Below, piece after piece: positions 1 through 7,103 of a stretch of 64,000 bases of DNA (position 1 is the first letter of the stretch; every line of letters begins with the position of its first letter). Location of the stretch: contig NZ_CP139969.1 in the NCBI RefSeq assembly GCF_034424645.1, positions 744,001 to 808,000 of the forward strand, read 5' to 3'. The position numbers were made by a program, and so were the translations under genes. The stretch comes from Bordetella avium. Lineage in GTDB: Bacteria; Pseudomonadota; Gammaproteobacteria; Burkholderiales; Burkholderiaceae_B. A model generated the notes under the pieces. It saw nothing but the letters and a program-made list of their open reading frames with translations, was not told where the DNA came from and did not search any database.

Positions 1-133
1 CTTTTCGTTCTTCGACTTTTTTTTGGCGTTGCAGCAGGCTATTTCCAAGTGCCAAAAGTGACAGCCGCAAGGGTTCCGCAGCTTTTGCTGCAGAACGTGC
101 GGCCTTCAAAATTTTCTCTTGGTCTTGGCTCAT
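1..133 (-). CDS. Partial hypothetical prophage protein (N-terminal part)
   Basis: A minus-strand reading frame opens with ATG at 133 and runs off the left edge after 44 codons. The visible peptide is Lys/Ala/Gln-rich and probably helical, beginning MSQDQEKILKAARSAAKAAE. I do not recognise a family. It lies downstream of the repressor gene on the same strand, a place where temperate phages keep superinfection-exclusion, antitoxin or small regulatory genes, but nothing in the visible part shows a function. The start is the only in-frame ATG seen. Confidence 0.35.
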   Translation of the reverse strand, partial: MSQDQEKILKAARSAAKAAEPLRLSLLALGNSLLQRQKKVEERK

Positions 134-209
134 CAGCACATTGTATTGAAAGTTCCTGAACGCGCAAATCTGATTTTAAGCATCAGCATGCTGAGTTGTA
201 GGCTCTTTT

Positions 210-1283
210 TTACCGCCGCACCCACTGCCCCTGCTCATCCTCCCCCAACTGAGCGCCAGCCCACACCACGCGCCCCAGCACTCTGACCGAGGCCCCATCT
301 TCCAGGGGAATATCCGGATGCCGCGCATTGAACGACCGGGCCACCCAGCGCCCCGTTAGCCGATCCTTAGCTACCGTCTTGACGAGCATCTTCCCGTCAT
401 AGTTGATGGCGTAGACGCCGCCGGCGGCCAGGTCATGCAGGGTCAACCCCAGATCGGGCACAACAAGCAGTGCCGCTCCATCTCGGATAACCGGCTCCAT
501 GCTGTCGCCTTTGGCGTAAACCATTCGCCCGCGCTGGCCGTCCGCGCCGACCGAGCGCAGAAAAGAACGACGGAAATACACGTAGCCGGTCATTTCTTCG
601 GTGTGGTTCTCGATACCTTCGCCAGCGGCAAGGCGAACATCCGCCATCTCAGGCACCGATTCCCATTCATCATTATCTGCATGCTGCTCGGCGGCTACGA
701 CATTAACCGCGGTTGCCTGCGCGAGGCTCAAGCGCGGAGTAACGTATGCCGGGACTGGCTCTTTAATCTGGGTCGGCGCCGGGGGTATGCCTGGAATGCG
801 CATAGGGAATTCGTCCGGCGCAGAGTCAAAGTTCGTGGTTCGGCTGCCAGTCTTTGCCTCTGAGGCCGCCGGCTGCCTGGACACCGTGATGCCTATTTTA
901 AGTTGGGCAACCGCTAGAGCCAATGCTCCTTCCAGCGCCCTCAGTTGACTCTCGGGCAGCCCTCGGATTTCCGATTCGTCGATCGATGGGAACGGCCACG
1001 CGTAGGGTTTGTTTGATTGCCCGGGCGAGGCTTCCGAGCTAAGCGCAGCGGCTTTTCCCGCTTCTATCGCCAGTCTTGGACTTATATCCGCAAGCGGGCA
1101 GCCAAAGCCTGCCGCGTAGGCTGTGGCCGCCTCCAAGTTTAATGGTCGTCGGCCGGTAACGTGCTGGTAGACCATCGCCTGGCCCCCAGGGATTTTGTTC
1201 TCACGAGCGAAAGCTGCGCGGTTCACGCCCTGAAAGCGTGCGCGCAAATTTTCCGCTTCTTCTTCTACCGACCATATCTTCAT
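210..1283 (-). CDS. Prophage CI-like repressor, XRE-type HTH plus S24 (LexA-like) peptidase
   Basis: This is the likely lysogeny repressor. The N-terminal ~65 residues look like a helix-turn-helix (AFARENKIPGGQAMVYQHVTG). A long low-complexity linker follows, and residues ~210-350 form an S24 autopeptidase domain. The nucleophile is Ser261 in GDSMEP, the general base Lys302 in MLVKTV, and the probable self-cleavage Ala-Gly bond is A220-G221 in RLAAGEG. This architecture implies RecA-stimulated autocleavage and SOS induction. The gene is divergent from a Cro-like gene, and the gap between them holds inverted repeats built on CTATAGC. At 357 residues it is longer than lambda CI because of the linker. 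The family call is firm; the repressor role is inferred from position. Confidence 0.9.
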   Translation of the reverse strand: MKIWSVEEEAENLRARFQGVNRAAFARENKIPGGQAMVYQHVTGRRPLNLEAATAYAAGFGCPLADISPRLAIEAGKAAALSSEASPGQSNKPYAWPFPSIDESEIRGLPESQLRALEGALALAVAQLKIGITVSRQPAASEAKTGSRTTNFDSAPDEFPMRIPGIPPAPTQIKEPVPAYVTPRLSLAQATAVNVVAAEQHADNDEWESVPEMADVRLAAGEGIENHTEEMTGYVYFRRSFLRSVGADGQRGRMVYAKGDSMEPVIRDGAALLVVPDLGLTLHDLAAGGVYAINYDGKMLVKTVAKDRLTGRWVARSFNARHPDIPLEDGASVRVLGRVVWAGAQLGEDEQGQWVRR

Positions 1284-1346
1284 ATAGCAATGCTATTTAA
1301 ATAAATCTATAGCATGGCTTGCGTCAAAACTATAGCAAAGCTATAG
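1284..1346. promoter_or_regulatory. Repressor/Cro operator region with three related inverted repeats
   Basis: Between the divergent repressor and Cro-like genes are three related sites: ATAGC-AAT-GCTAT at 1284-1296, an imperfect CTATAGC-ATG-GCTTGCG at about 1308-1324, and a perfect CTATAGC-AAA-GCTATAG at 1330-1346. The common half-site (C)TATAGC with a 3-bp centre suggests that one dimeric protein, CI or Cro, binds all three, in the manner of lambda OR. The perfect site is nearest the Cro-like start. Confidence 0.7.
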
Positions 1347-1354
1347 TTCAAGCC

Positions 1355-1612
1355 ATGAACCTGAACCAATACCTAGACCGGAAAGGCTCGCCCAAGGCCG
1401 CCGAGTTTGCGCGAATCATTGGGGTTTCTTCGGCGCTCCTCTATCAGTGGCGCCAGGGGATTCGACCCGTTTCCGTTAAGTGGTGCCTCGCCATTGAGAA
1501 GGCCACCTCTGGGCTGGTAACTCGCCGTGAGCTCCGCCAAGACGATTGGCAGCTTTTTTGGCCCGAGCTTGCGAATCAATCCACTCCCAAGCAAGAGGCC
1601 AGCCATGCGTGA
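1355..1612 (+). CDS. Cro-like / YdaS-family helix-turn-helix regulator
   Basis: An 85-residue protein reading MNLNQYLDRKGSPKAAEFAR and then a typical recognition region IIGVSSALLYQWRQGIRPVS. This pattern is that of YdaS/Cro-type phage regulators. It is the first rightward gene and divergent from the CI-like repressor, so the expected job is to shut down repressor synthesis and start lytic growth. A TTG 36 bases upstream would extend the frame but would run over the perfect operator palindrome, so I chose ATG 1355. The HTH family is clear; the Cro role is inferred from synteny. Confidence 0.78.
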   Translation: MNLNQYLDRKGSPKAAEFARIIGVSSALLYQWRQGIRPVSVKWCLAIEKATSGLVTRRELRQDDWQLFWPELANQSTPKQEASHA

Positions 1613-1625
1613 GGAATACGCCCAA

Positions 1626-1790
1626 TCAATGCAGCGTAGCGCCCACATGTTCCGGCTCGTCGTAGGCGGTGCGCTCACGCTCCGCGCACAGCTCGCGGAA
1701 CAGATCCATTACGACGGCATCGGCCGGGTCTTCAAAGTGGCGGCGGGCAAGGTCTTGCGCGGCGCTCAATAACTTCTCTGTATCACTCAT
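1626..1790 (-). CDS. Small hypothetical protein antisense to the early rightward transcript
   Basis: A 54-residue minus-strand frame with natural protein composition (MSDTEKLLSAAQDLARRHFE at the start, more acidic/helical residues after it). It lies in the 200-base gap between the Cro-like and CII-like genes, opposite to both. The overlapping plus-strand frame (1605-1772) has a less protein-like composition. No family is recognised. Being transcribed against the early operon it could belong to a repressor-linked or lysogenic transcript. The ATG at 1790 is the start that gives the compact peptide; the frame stays open upstream to 2264 but crosses the CII-like gene. Confidence 0.4.
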   Translation of the reverse strand: MSDTEKLLSAAQDLARRHFEDPADAVVMDLFRELCAERERTAYDEPEHVGATLH

Positions 1791-1811
1791 TGCATCCCCT
1801 GGATTTACATC

Positions 1812-2144
1812 ATGAACGAGCAAGCAGTATCCGACGAGCAGCGTGCAATGGTAAGCAACATCGGCGCACGGCTTCAGGCTGAGGTGTTGCAGCGTCTTGC
1901 AGCCATCACGCAGAAGCATGCGGCCGAATGCATGGGCGTGCACCCGAGCAAAGTCAGCCGGATGGTGAGCGAAGACCTGATGGAATTTTGCTGCCTGCTT
2001 GCAGCGGCTGGGTTCCAGCTCACCACCGGAGATTCGGTAGTTATGGATCAGAACGAGCAGATCGCCATTGAAAGCATGGCGCTCAAGTGGATGCAGGCCC
2101 GACACCAAGCGCGGCTGGAAACTGTCCGCCAAAAGGCAAAGTGA
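1812..2144 (+). CDS. CII-like transcriptional activator
   Basis: A 110-residue protein with a helix-turn-helix at residues ~30-55 (AAECMGVHPSKVSRMVSEDL), matching the phage CII family (short HTH proteins that activate repressor and integrase promoters during lysogenic choice). It is the second main rightward gene after the Cro-like gene and directly precedes the replication block, the classical CII position. The C-terminal part (MALKWMQARHQARLETVRQK) is helical, fitting an oligomerisation segment. Its stop overlaps within a few bases the start of the next gene, so the two are co-transcribed. Confidence 0.75.
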   Translation: MNEQAVSDEQRAMVSNIGARLQAEVLQRLAAITQKHAAECMGVHPSKVSRMVSEDLMEFCCLLAAAGFQLTTGDSVVMDQNEQIAIESMALKWMQARHQARLETVRQKAK

Positions 2145-2145
2145 T

Positions 2146-2619
2146 ATGGCAAAGATCGCCCTCCGCGTGGACGAGCGCGGCAAGCTCGCGGGCCTGACGC
2201 CTTTTGATGACCGCGCATATAGCCGCTTCAAAAAGAAGCTGGGCCTTCTGCGCCCTGGTGACACGATCAGCTTTGAGCATCGTTTCCCGCGCAGCCCGAA
2301 GTTTCACCGGCTGCACTTTGCGCTGCTTGGCGCGATCTTCGACAACCAAGACCAATTCGTCAGCCCCGAGGATCTTCGTAAGTGGGTTGAGGTTGGCGCT
2401 GGGCATTGCCGGTTTGTGCCCGGCCCGAAAGGGCGTCTGGTGGCGCTGCCGTTGTCTATCTCCTATGAGAGCTTGGACGACGCCGAGTTTTACGACCACC
2501 ACATCAAGGTAGTGGAGTTTCTGCGTTCGCAAGCTGCTACGCGTTTTCTGTGGCCTGACGTAGATGACTCGGCAGCACTGGCAGGCATCGAGGCGATTCT
2601 GGCGGGGTTTGGTGCATGA
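2146..2619 (+). CDS. Phage hypothetical protein (DUF1367-like)
   Basis: A 157-residue protein starting MAKIALRVDERGKLAGLTPF, then a basic stretch RAYSRFKKKLGLLRPGDTIS and a core with FHRLHFALLGAIFDNQDQF. Small proteins with the pattern RFxRKxxxLxxGD...FHRKFFALLxxxFxxQ are common in phage early regions and grouped as DUF1367; their function is unknown. It begins two bases after the CII-like stop and overlaps the next gene by four bases (ATGA), so it belongs to the early replication operon. An upstream in-frame start at 2068 would run inside the CII-like gene and is unlikely. Confidence 0.6.
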   Translation: MAKIALRVDERGKLAGLTPFDDRAYSRFKKKLGLLRPGDTISFEHRFPRSPKFHRLHFALLGAIFDNQDQFVSPEDLRKWVEVGAGHCRFVPGPKGRLVALPLSISYESLDDAEFYDHHIKVVEFLRSQAATRFLWPDVDDSAALAGIEAILAGFGA

Positions 2620-2987
2620 AAGGCCGCAACCCTACCGCAGAACAAAAGCGCTTCTGGGACATGTTGGCCCGGAACATCGGATGCGTGGCATCCCGCATGG
2701 ATGGCTTCTTCGATAGCCAGTGTTCGATCCATCACATTGACGGCCGGACTAAGCCTGATGCGCATTGGCTCGTGTTGCCGCTGTCGGCGGGCAATCACCA
2801 AGACGGGACTGGCGCACCTGGGCGCATTGCCGTCCATCCCTGGAAAACACGATTTGAAGAGCGCTACGGCAAGCAGCGTGATTTGCTGGTCTGGTGCATC
2901 GAACAACTGCAAGCCCAAGGCTTGAACGTCCCTGATGGCGCTTTGCGGGCCGCTGGGATGCTGGAGGAAAGCCGTGCATTACTTTAA
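2616..2987 (+). CDS. Ref-type RecA-dependent HNH-like nuclease
   Basis: A 123-residue protein with a compact metal-binding core: SIHHIDGRTKPDAHWLVLPL, then SAGNHQDGTG and HPWKTRFEERYG. The His-rich pattern C-x-IHHI-x-GR...H-W...PL...H resembles the Ref family, named for phage P1 recombination enhancement function, where the protein cuts DNA bound by RecA at D-loops. Here the N-terminal RecA-binding extension of P1 Ref appears absent. Neighbours are early replication genes, so a recombination or host-DNA-damage role fits. It overlaps the preceding gene by ATGA. The HNH fold is fairly clear; RecA dependence is family knowledge, not visible. Confidence 0.65.
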   Translation: MKGRNPTAEQKRFWDMLARNIGCVASRMDGFFDSQCSIHHIDGRTKPDAHWLVLPLSAGNHQDGTGAPGRIAVHPWKTRFEERYGKQRDLLVWCIEQLQAQGLNVPDGALRAAGMLEESRALL

Positions 2988-3765
2988 GCGGAACATTGGG
3001 GACTATCACAAGAAGGCTGGGCGTCTGTCCATGCTTGAGCACGGAGCGTACACGCTCTTGATCGACTCGTGCTACGACCGTGAACGCTTCCCCACCATTG
3101 ATGAGGCAATTGACTGGTGCTGGGCCAGAACGGAAGAAGAAATCGCGGCCGTGCGCTTTGTCCTGGGCAAATTCTTCGATCTGGTTGATGGCCGGTATGT
3201 GCAAGCGCGCATTCAAGAAGAGATTGACGCCTTCCATGCTAAGTCTTTGAAGAACAAAGAGATTGCTGAAGAGCGCGAGGCAAAGCGCCGCACGGCTCGT
3301 GAGCAATCGAGCACGAAACGTGCACAAGGCGTGAACGAAGCGCCACCTAACCAAGAACCAATAACCAATAACCAAGAAAAAGAAATACCCCCTAACCCCC
3401 GCAAGCGGGGGCAGTCGTTCGACGCTGCCGCGATTGATCTGCCGGACTGGCTTGACCGTGAGTCCTGGGAAACCTGGGTCGCTGACCGCAAGGCCCGCAA
3501 GAAGCCGATCACCGAGAAAGCCGCCGAGCTGCAGATCAAGCAGCTTGCAGACCTCTTGCAGCAAGGGCACCCCCCGGCCGACGTGATCGCGCACAGCATC
3601 GCCAGCGGCTACCAGGGGCTGTTTGCGCCGAAGGCGCGGGGCAATGCCACCCCGGCGAGCAAGTCTCAGCGCATGGACGAGTGGAACGCCGAGCTGAATG
3701 ATGTTCTGGCCGAAAGCCGTCGGCCGACCGAGATTTTCATGGGGACGATTGATGCAACTCACTGA
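2974..3765 (+). CDS. DUF1376 phage replication-associated protein
   Basis: A 263-residue protein opening with HYFKRNIGDYHKKAGRLSML and continuing EHGAYTLLIDSCYDRERFPT, the hallmark of DUF1376 proteins, which sit at the replication-initiator position of many prophages. Residues ~1-85 are the winged-helix-like DUF1376 domain. A basic coiled segment (NKEIAEEREAKRRTAREQ) and a Pro/Asn-rich linker follow, then a C-terminal helical domain. The chosen start is GTG 2974, preceded by GGAGGAA and overlapping the previous gene; the frame also opens at 2935. Probable role: origin recognition or helicase recruitment, by analogy with lambda O. Confidence 0.7.
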   Translation: MHYFKRNIGDYHKKAGRLSMLEHGAYTLLIDSCYDRERFPTIDEAIDWCWARTEEEIAAVRFVLGKFFDLVDGRYVQARIQEEIDAFHAKSLKNKEIAEEREAKRRTAREQSSTKRAQGVNEAPPNQEPITNNQEKEIPPNPRKRGQSFDAAAIDLPDWLDRESWETWVADRKARKKPITEKAAELQIKQLADLLQQGHPPADVIAHSIASGYQGLFAPKARGNATPASKSQRMDEWNAELNDVLAESRRPTEIFMGTIDATH

Positions 3766-4450
3766 CCACCACATGACATCGCTTGGCGCCTTGGTCATCA
3801 ACGAAATGCGGCTGATGTACGGCACGAAGTTCGGCCAGCAGTGGCAGGGGCTGACAGCGCGAGAGCTGAAGGATTCCTGGGATCAGAAGCTGTCCGGCCT
3901 GACCGAGCGCGAAGTCCGAACGGGCCTGACCGCCTGCCTGACCCGTGACTGGCCGCCGAGCTTGCCCGAATTTCTGCGTTTGTGCCGCCCGTGGATGAAT
4001 CCCGAGGTGGCTTACCACGAGGCGGTCGTAGGTATGGCTTCGCGTCGTCGCGGCGACATGGGCACGTGGTCGCATCCGGCGATTTACTGGGCAGCCGTCC
4101 ATGCTGGATCGCATGACTTGCTCAACAGCTCGTACAGCGTGATGAAAACGCGCTGGGAGCGGGCTTTTGGCGACGAGCTCGCCAAGGGGCAATGGCACGG
4201 CATCCCGGAGGTGCTTGAGGTATTGCCGGCCCCAGGCCAGACCCAGGCTACCCGCGAAGAGGCTGCCGCTGCGCTCAAGGCTATGGGTGCAGACAAGGTT
4301 CTTGAACCCAAGCGGTCACGAGATCCGCGCAACTGGGCCAAAAAGATTCTGGAGGAGCAGGAAAGGAAGGGCGGCAGGCGCTACGCGTTCGCCACGCTGA
4401 CGATGGCAAAGCGGGCGCTTGGCCTTGAGCTGAATCCGGGGGAAGCATGA
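3752..4450 (+). CDS. Putative replication protein P-like (helicase loader position)
   Basis: A 232-residue protein (MQLTDHHMTSLGALVINEMR) with LYGTKFGQQW-type and WPPSLPEFLRLC motifs, the latter typical of lambda P-like and related replication proteins. It directly follows and overlaps the DUF1376 gene, repeating the O-P layout. The C-terminal region is basic (EPKRSRDPRNWAKKILEEQE). Probable role: bringing host DnaB to the phage origin. The start ATG 3752 overlaps the upstream stop; the frame also opens at 3698 with a less likely N-terminus. The family call rests on the WPPxxxEFxxxC pattern and synteny. Confidence 0.55.
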   Translation: MQLTDHHMTSLGALVINEMRLMYGTKFGQQWQGLTARELKDSWDQKLSGLTEREVRTGLTACLTRDWPPSLPEFLRLCRPWMNPEVAYHEAVVGMASRRRGDMGTWSHPAIYWAAVHAGSHDLLNSSYSVMKTRWERAFGDELAKGQWHGIPEVLEVLPAPGQTQATREEAAAALKAMGADKVLEPKRSRDPRNWAKKILEEQERKGGRRYAFATLTMAKRALGLELNPGEA

Positions 4451-4818
4451 TTTCCCTTCGTCTACCCTGGCCGCCCAAAGAGCTGAGCCCCAACTTCCGG
4501 GGCCATTGGGCGCCGATCTCGCGGGCGAAGAAAAGCTACCGCACCGCTGCGCGTTTGACCGCAATGAAGGCGTTGCGCCACGCAGAGAGATTTGACCGCT
4601 TCGGCGGTGTGCGCATTACCTACGAATTTTGCCCACCGACTGCGAGAGCCTACGACCGGGACAACCTGGCGGCGCGGATGAAAGCCGCTACAGATGGAAT
4701 CTCGGACGCGCTGGGTATGAATGACCGTGGCTTTCACTTCGCGCCGGTTGCCATTGGCAGCAAAGAGAAGGGCGGGCTTGTCCGCGTAACCATTGAATCG
4801 CTCAAGGAGGGCGTATGA
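4447..4818 (+). CDS. RusA-like Holliday junction resolvase
   Basis: A 123-residue protein with the RusA signature: N-terminal LRLPWPPKELSPNFRGHW, and the acidic active-site segment YDRDNLAARMKAATDGISDA followed by LGMNDRGF. The Asp residues of RDN, TDG and NDR correspond to the catalytic carboxylates of RusA endonucleases, which cut four-way junctions to resolve recombination or replication intermediates before packaging. Normal RusA size is about 120 residues. It overlaps the preceding gene by ATGA and the next by four bases (GTATGA), so it is translationally coupled in the early operon. Confidence 0.85.
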   Translation: MISLRLPWPPKELSPNFRGHWAPISRAKKSYRTAARLTAMKALRHAERFDRFGGVRITYEFCPPTARAYDRDNLAARMKAATDGISDALGMNDRGFHFAPVAIGSKEKGGLVRVTIESLKEGV

Positions 4819-4973
4819 CGATTATTCAGAAACCCCGAGCTCGGCAGGAGCGCGGCGCATGGCTCGTCTGGTGCGCCCATATCGGCCCCAGTCCTCGGGC
4901 GACGTTCGACGAGGCATACCGGGCCTGGGCTACGCGGCGGGGCATCAATCACTCAAATATCGGAGCGGCGTAA
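4815..4973 (+). CDS. Small phage hypothetical protein (52 aa)
   Basis: A 52-residue frame beginning MTIIQKPRARQERGAWLVWC and ending in RRGINHSNIGAA. It fits exactly between rusA and the next gene: its ATG overlaps the rusA stop, and its TAA overlaps the following ATG (TAATG). This perfect coupling and the sensible composition argue that it is real rather than the longer frame that crosses it. Family unknown. The W-rich, basic N-terminal half could contact nucleic acid, but that is only a guess. Confidence 0.55.
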   Translation: MTIIQKPRARQERGAWLVWCAHIGPSPRATFDEAYRAWATRRGINHSNIGAA

Positions 4974-5305
4974 TGGGACACCCGAGAACAGTTGAGCAAT
5001 CTGACCGTTACTGGCGCCAGGCGGCGGTAGAGCGGCTGCGCGGTATGGGCATCAAGCTCAACCGATTCCGCCAAAACGCTGAGGGCGTAGCTTCAGAGAT
5101 CCGCAGGATTGAGCCAGCGTACCGGGGCGGCGATCCTAACCTTGTGATCCGCGCCTGGATGGGAGCTGCCGCCGCGCCGAAAGTGGAAGTGCAACGCCGA
5201 ATCTATATGCCCAGCGCAGCTATGCGATTCGCGGCGCTGCGCAGCCAGCAGGCTGAGCCGAGCCTGAAGGCTTTGGGCTCGCCCTCTGTGCGGAGTTATC
5301 CGTAA
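4973..5305 (+). CDS. Phage hypothetical protein (110 aa)
   Basis: A 110-residue protein beginning MGHPRTVEQSDRYWRQAAVE, basic throughout, with RYWRQAAVERLRGMGIKLNR suggesting a helical DNA-associated segment. I do not recognise a family. The start at 4973 is set by TAATG coupling with the preceding small gene; its stop overlaps the next start (taATGCG). It lies between rusA and the late-regulator candidate, the ninR-like part of a lambdoid-style genome, where many small non-essential recombination or regulatory proteins reside. Confidence 0.5.
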   Translation: MGHPRTVEQSDRYWRQAAVERLRGMGIKLNRFRQNAEGVASEIRRIEPAYRGGDPNLVIRAWMGAAAAPKVEVQRRIYMPSAAMRFAALRSQQAEPSLKALGSPSVRSYP

Positions 5306-5706
5306 TGCGTAGAGCCGTTGGAGATTCGGCTATCCCGCGCTGGGTCGAGGACGAGCTGCACAACTGGGCGCGTTCGCAGTGGGAGGGAGAGTGGCCTGGG
5401 CCTGGCCGCCCGGATCACGGCGCACCCGTGGTTTGCGAATTTCCGCGGCAGCCAGACGACGAGGGCGGCGATGTACTGGTTCCGATCTGCTACGACCGCG
5501 CCTATAAGGTACACGCGCTATACGAAGCCCTGCCGCTGATCGAGCGGCGCGTGATCCAGGCTGAATACACCAGGCGGCGCGAATACGGCGATATGACCAT
5601 CAAGGAGCGGCAGGAGGCAGCGAGCCAGCTCATCGGCATTCCGGCGGCCTATTACAAGATCGCGCTGGGCAGTTTCAAGATTCAGGTGTGGAGGATGTTT
5701 GAATGA
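5305..5706 (+). CDS. Putative Q-like late antiterminator / late regulator
   Basis: A 133-residue protein. The C-terminal half, LPLIERRVIQAEYTRRREYG followed by AASQLIGIPAAYYKIALGSF, reads like a sigma region-4-type helix-turn-helix, as in phage antitermination Q-like proteins: a conserved helix before an HTH in which a Tyr-rich recognition helix is used. It is near the end of the early operon and upstream of the packaging and structural genes, where Q genes sit. It could equally be another late activator. It is tightly coupled to both neighbours (ATG inside the preceding stop; a four-base overlap with the next). Confidence 0.45.
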   Translation: MRRAVGDSAIPRWVEDELHNWARSQWEGEWPGPGRPDHGAPVVCEFPRQPDDEGGDVLVPICYDRAYKVHALYEALPLIERRVIQAEYTRRREYGDMTIKERQEAASQLIGIPAAYYKIALGSFKIQVWRMFE

Positions 5707-5996
5707 AGTACGCGCGGGAGATCTTGGGTTTGATGCGGCCGTATCCTGGGCGGCAGTTCAGAATGGCCGAATTGGTCAGGGGCGTAAATCCCATGGCGGA
5801 AGGGGCCGAGCGTCAGCGGATTCGGAACGGTGTGTTGCGCGTGTTGGCTGAGCTCGAGCAAAACGGCTCAATCACACGGGTGGGGCCAGCCCAGGCGCGA
5901 GGTGGGTATGCTCTCTACTCGTGGAAAGTGCCACATGAGGTTTATCAAAAGTGCCACCTAGAGTGCCATAATTCTCGCAGGACAATTGCGCCCTGA
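5703..5996 (+). CDS. Small winged-helix-like phage protein
   Basis: A 97-residue protein, MKYAREILGLMRPYPGRQFR, followed by RIRNGVLRVLAELEQNGSIT and a beta-wing-like GGYALYSWK. The order helix-helix-recognition helix-wing is that of small winged-helix DNA-binding proteins. It is the last gene before a strong intrinsic terminator and overlaps the preceding gene by four bases. Likely a transcriptional or replication accessory protein; no specific family is recognised. Confidence 0.5.
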   Translation: MKYAREILGLMRPYPGRQFRMAELVRGVNPMAEGAERQRIRNGVLRVLAELEQNGSITRVGPAQARGGYALYSWKVPHEVYQKCHLECHNSRRTIAP

Positions 5997-6004
5997 AGAA
6001 ACGC

Positions 6005-6037
6005 AGCCCGCTAGCCGAAAGGTTCGCGGGCTTTTTT
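6005..6037 (+). terminator. Intrinsic terminator of the early operon
   Basis: AGCCCGC, a 14-base interior, GCGGGC and then a run of T residues ends 40 bases after the last early gene. The GC-rich stem plus T tract is the textbook rho-independent form, and a Q-like protein would have to read through it to reach the late genes. Confidence 0.8.
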
Positions 6038-6115
6038 GCGTCTGCGCTTGTCCCTTAAAGCTGACTCAGATCAGCGATGCCCGCATTCATGGGCTTTTAT
6101 CCTGAGAGGTGCGAT

Positions 6116-6622
6116 ATGGATTTGACTCAAGTGCAAGATATGGTCTCGCTGGCCGGTGATCGGCTCGTGACCGACTCCCGCCGCGTGGCCGAGAAATTCA
6201 AAAAGCGGCACCGTGATGTGCTGCGCGCTATTCGGGTACTGGAATGTAGTGCTGACTTCAGGGCGCGCAATTTTGCGCAGTGCTTTGAAATCAACGACTT
6301 AGCGAACGGAAAGCCCGAGCCGGACGTCCAGATGACCAAGGACGGATTTATGTTCCTGGTGATGTGCTGCGCGACCCGCGCAGCCGCCGCCGTCAAGGAG
6401 TCGTTCATCGAGGCGTTTAACTCGATGGCCGAGTACATCCGGTCGGGCCGGGAGGGGCTGTGGCAGCAGATGCACGCCTTGCTGGCTACCGATGCAGACT
6501 CCAAGGCTCGCGCCTCGGTGGGTTCCCGGCTGATGCTGGATCGTAAGCGAGAAAAGCCCTTGCTTGAACAGCGATTTGCCGATCTGATGGCCCGCATCCA
6601 GCACCCGTTACGGCTCGCATAG
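6116..6622 (+). CDS. Rha-family phage regulatory protein
   Basis: A 168-residue protein, MDLTQVQDMVSLAGDRLVTD then SRRVAEKFKKRHRDVLRAIR, the signature of the pRha family; mid-region VQMTKDGFMFLVMCCATRAA also fits (usual form MTRDGFTLLAMGFTG). Rha proteins were described in phage phi-80 as inhibiting growth in host strains without IHF; their mechanism is not settled. The start ATG 6116 follows GAGAGGT; an upstream ATG at 6077 lacks a good ribosome site. The gene stands alone between two intrinsic terminators, the layout of an independently expressed moron-like cassette. The C-terminal part is a helical extension rather than an Ant domain. Confidence 0.82.
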   Translation: MDLTQVQDMVSLAGDRLVTDSRRVAEKFKKRHRDVLRAIRVLECSADFRARNFAQCFEINDLANGKPEPDVQMTKDGFMFLVMCCATRAAAAVKESFIEAFNSMAEYIRSGREGLWQQMHALLATDADSKARASVGSRLMLDRKREKPLLEQRFADLMARIQHPLRLA

Positions 6623-6645
6623 ATTTACCCGCCTCTCATGGGTTT

Positions 6646-6668
6646 GCCCGCCACGTGCGGGCTTTTTT
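6646..6668 (+). terminator. Intrinsic terminator after the Rha gene
   Basis: A perfect 6-bp stem GCCCGC-CACGT-GCGGGC (6646-6662) followed by six T residues, 24 bases after the Rha stop codon. Confidence 0.85.
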
Positions 6669-6696
6669 ATTTCCACTCCGCTTTGAGGTGTGAAAC

Positions 6697-7065
6697 ATGG
6701 ACTCGCTCAGTCTAGTTGGCGTTGCCAGTGAAATGCACTTCGATCTGTTTGACGATGGCATCGACCTGCCTACTGAGGAGATTGAGGCTCTGTGGCACAC
6801 GGCGGCTGATCGGGCACAGATGAAGATCGAGGGCGATGACCTGCCGATTGTGCTGGTGTACATGGCGCTGGCGAACTTTAGTGATGCGATGGCTGATCGG
6901 CTTGGTCATAAGGTGGGCGACGCGGATTTTGCGTTCCAGTGGGCAAGTGGCTTGCCGAACTTTGACCGCGGCTGCCGCGACTTGGCAATTTTCACGGCCC
7001 ACGCTATGGCTGACATGAAGGATGCAGGCGATCAACTCGCTGCGCTGCGGCAAACAATTCACTGA
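6697..7065 (+). CDS. Phage hypothetical protein preceding the terminase
   Basis: A 122-residue acidic protein (MDSLSLVGVASEMHFDLFDD) with a hydrophobic helical middle (LPIVLVYMALANFSDAMADR) but no convincing membrane span. It has a good ribosome site (TTGAGGTG) and begins the late gene block, 38 bases before the small terminase gene. I do not recognise the family. Position suggests a packaging accessory or late regulatory protein. Confidence 0.5.
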   Translation: MDSLSLVGVASEMHFDLFDDGIDLPTEEIEALWHTAADRAQMKIEGDDLPIVLVYMALANFSDAMADRLGHKVGDADFAFQWASGLPNFDRGCRDLAIFTAHAMADMKDAGDQLAALRQTIH

Positions 7066-7103
7066 CCCGGCCAAGCGCCAGGTTTTTATTTGGAGCATTA
7101 CGT

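Noticed and set aside
1605..1772. Plus-strand 55-codon frame overlapping the Cro-like stop (ATGCGTGA)
   Set aside because: Good coupling, but the peptide has a less natural composition than the opposite-strand frame in the same DNA. I kept the minus-strand candidate at low confidence instead.
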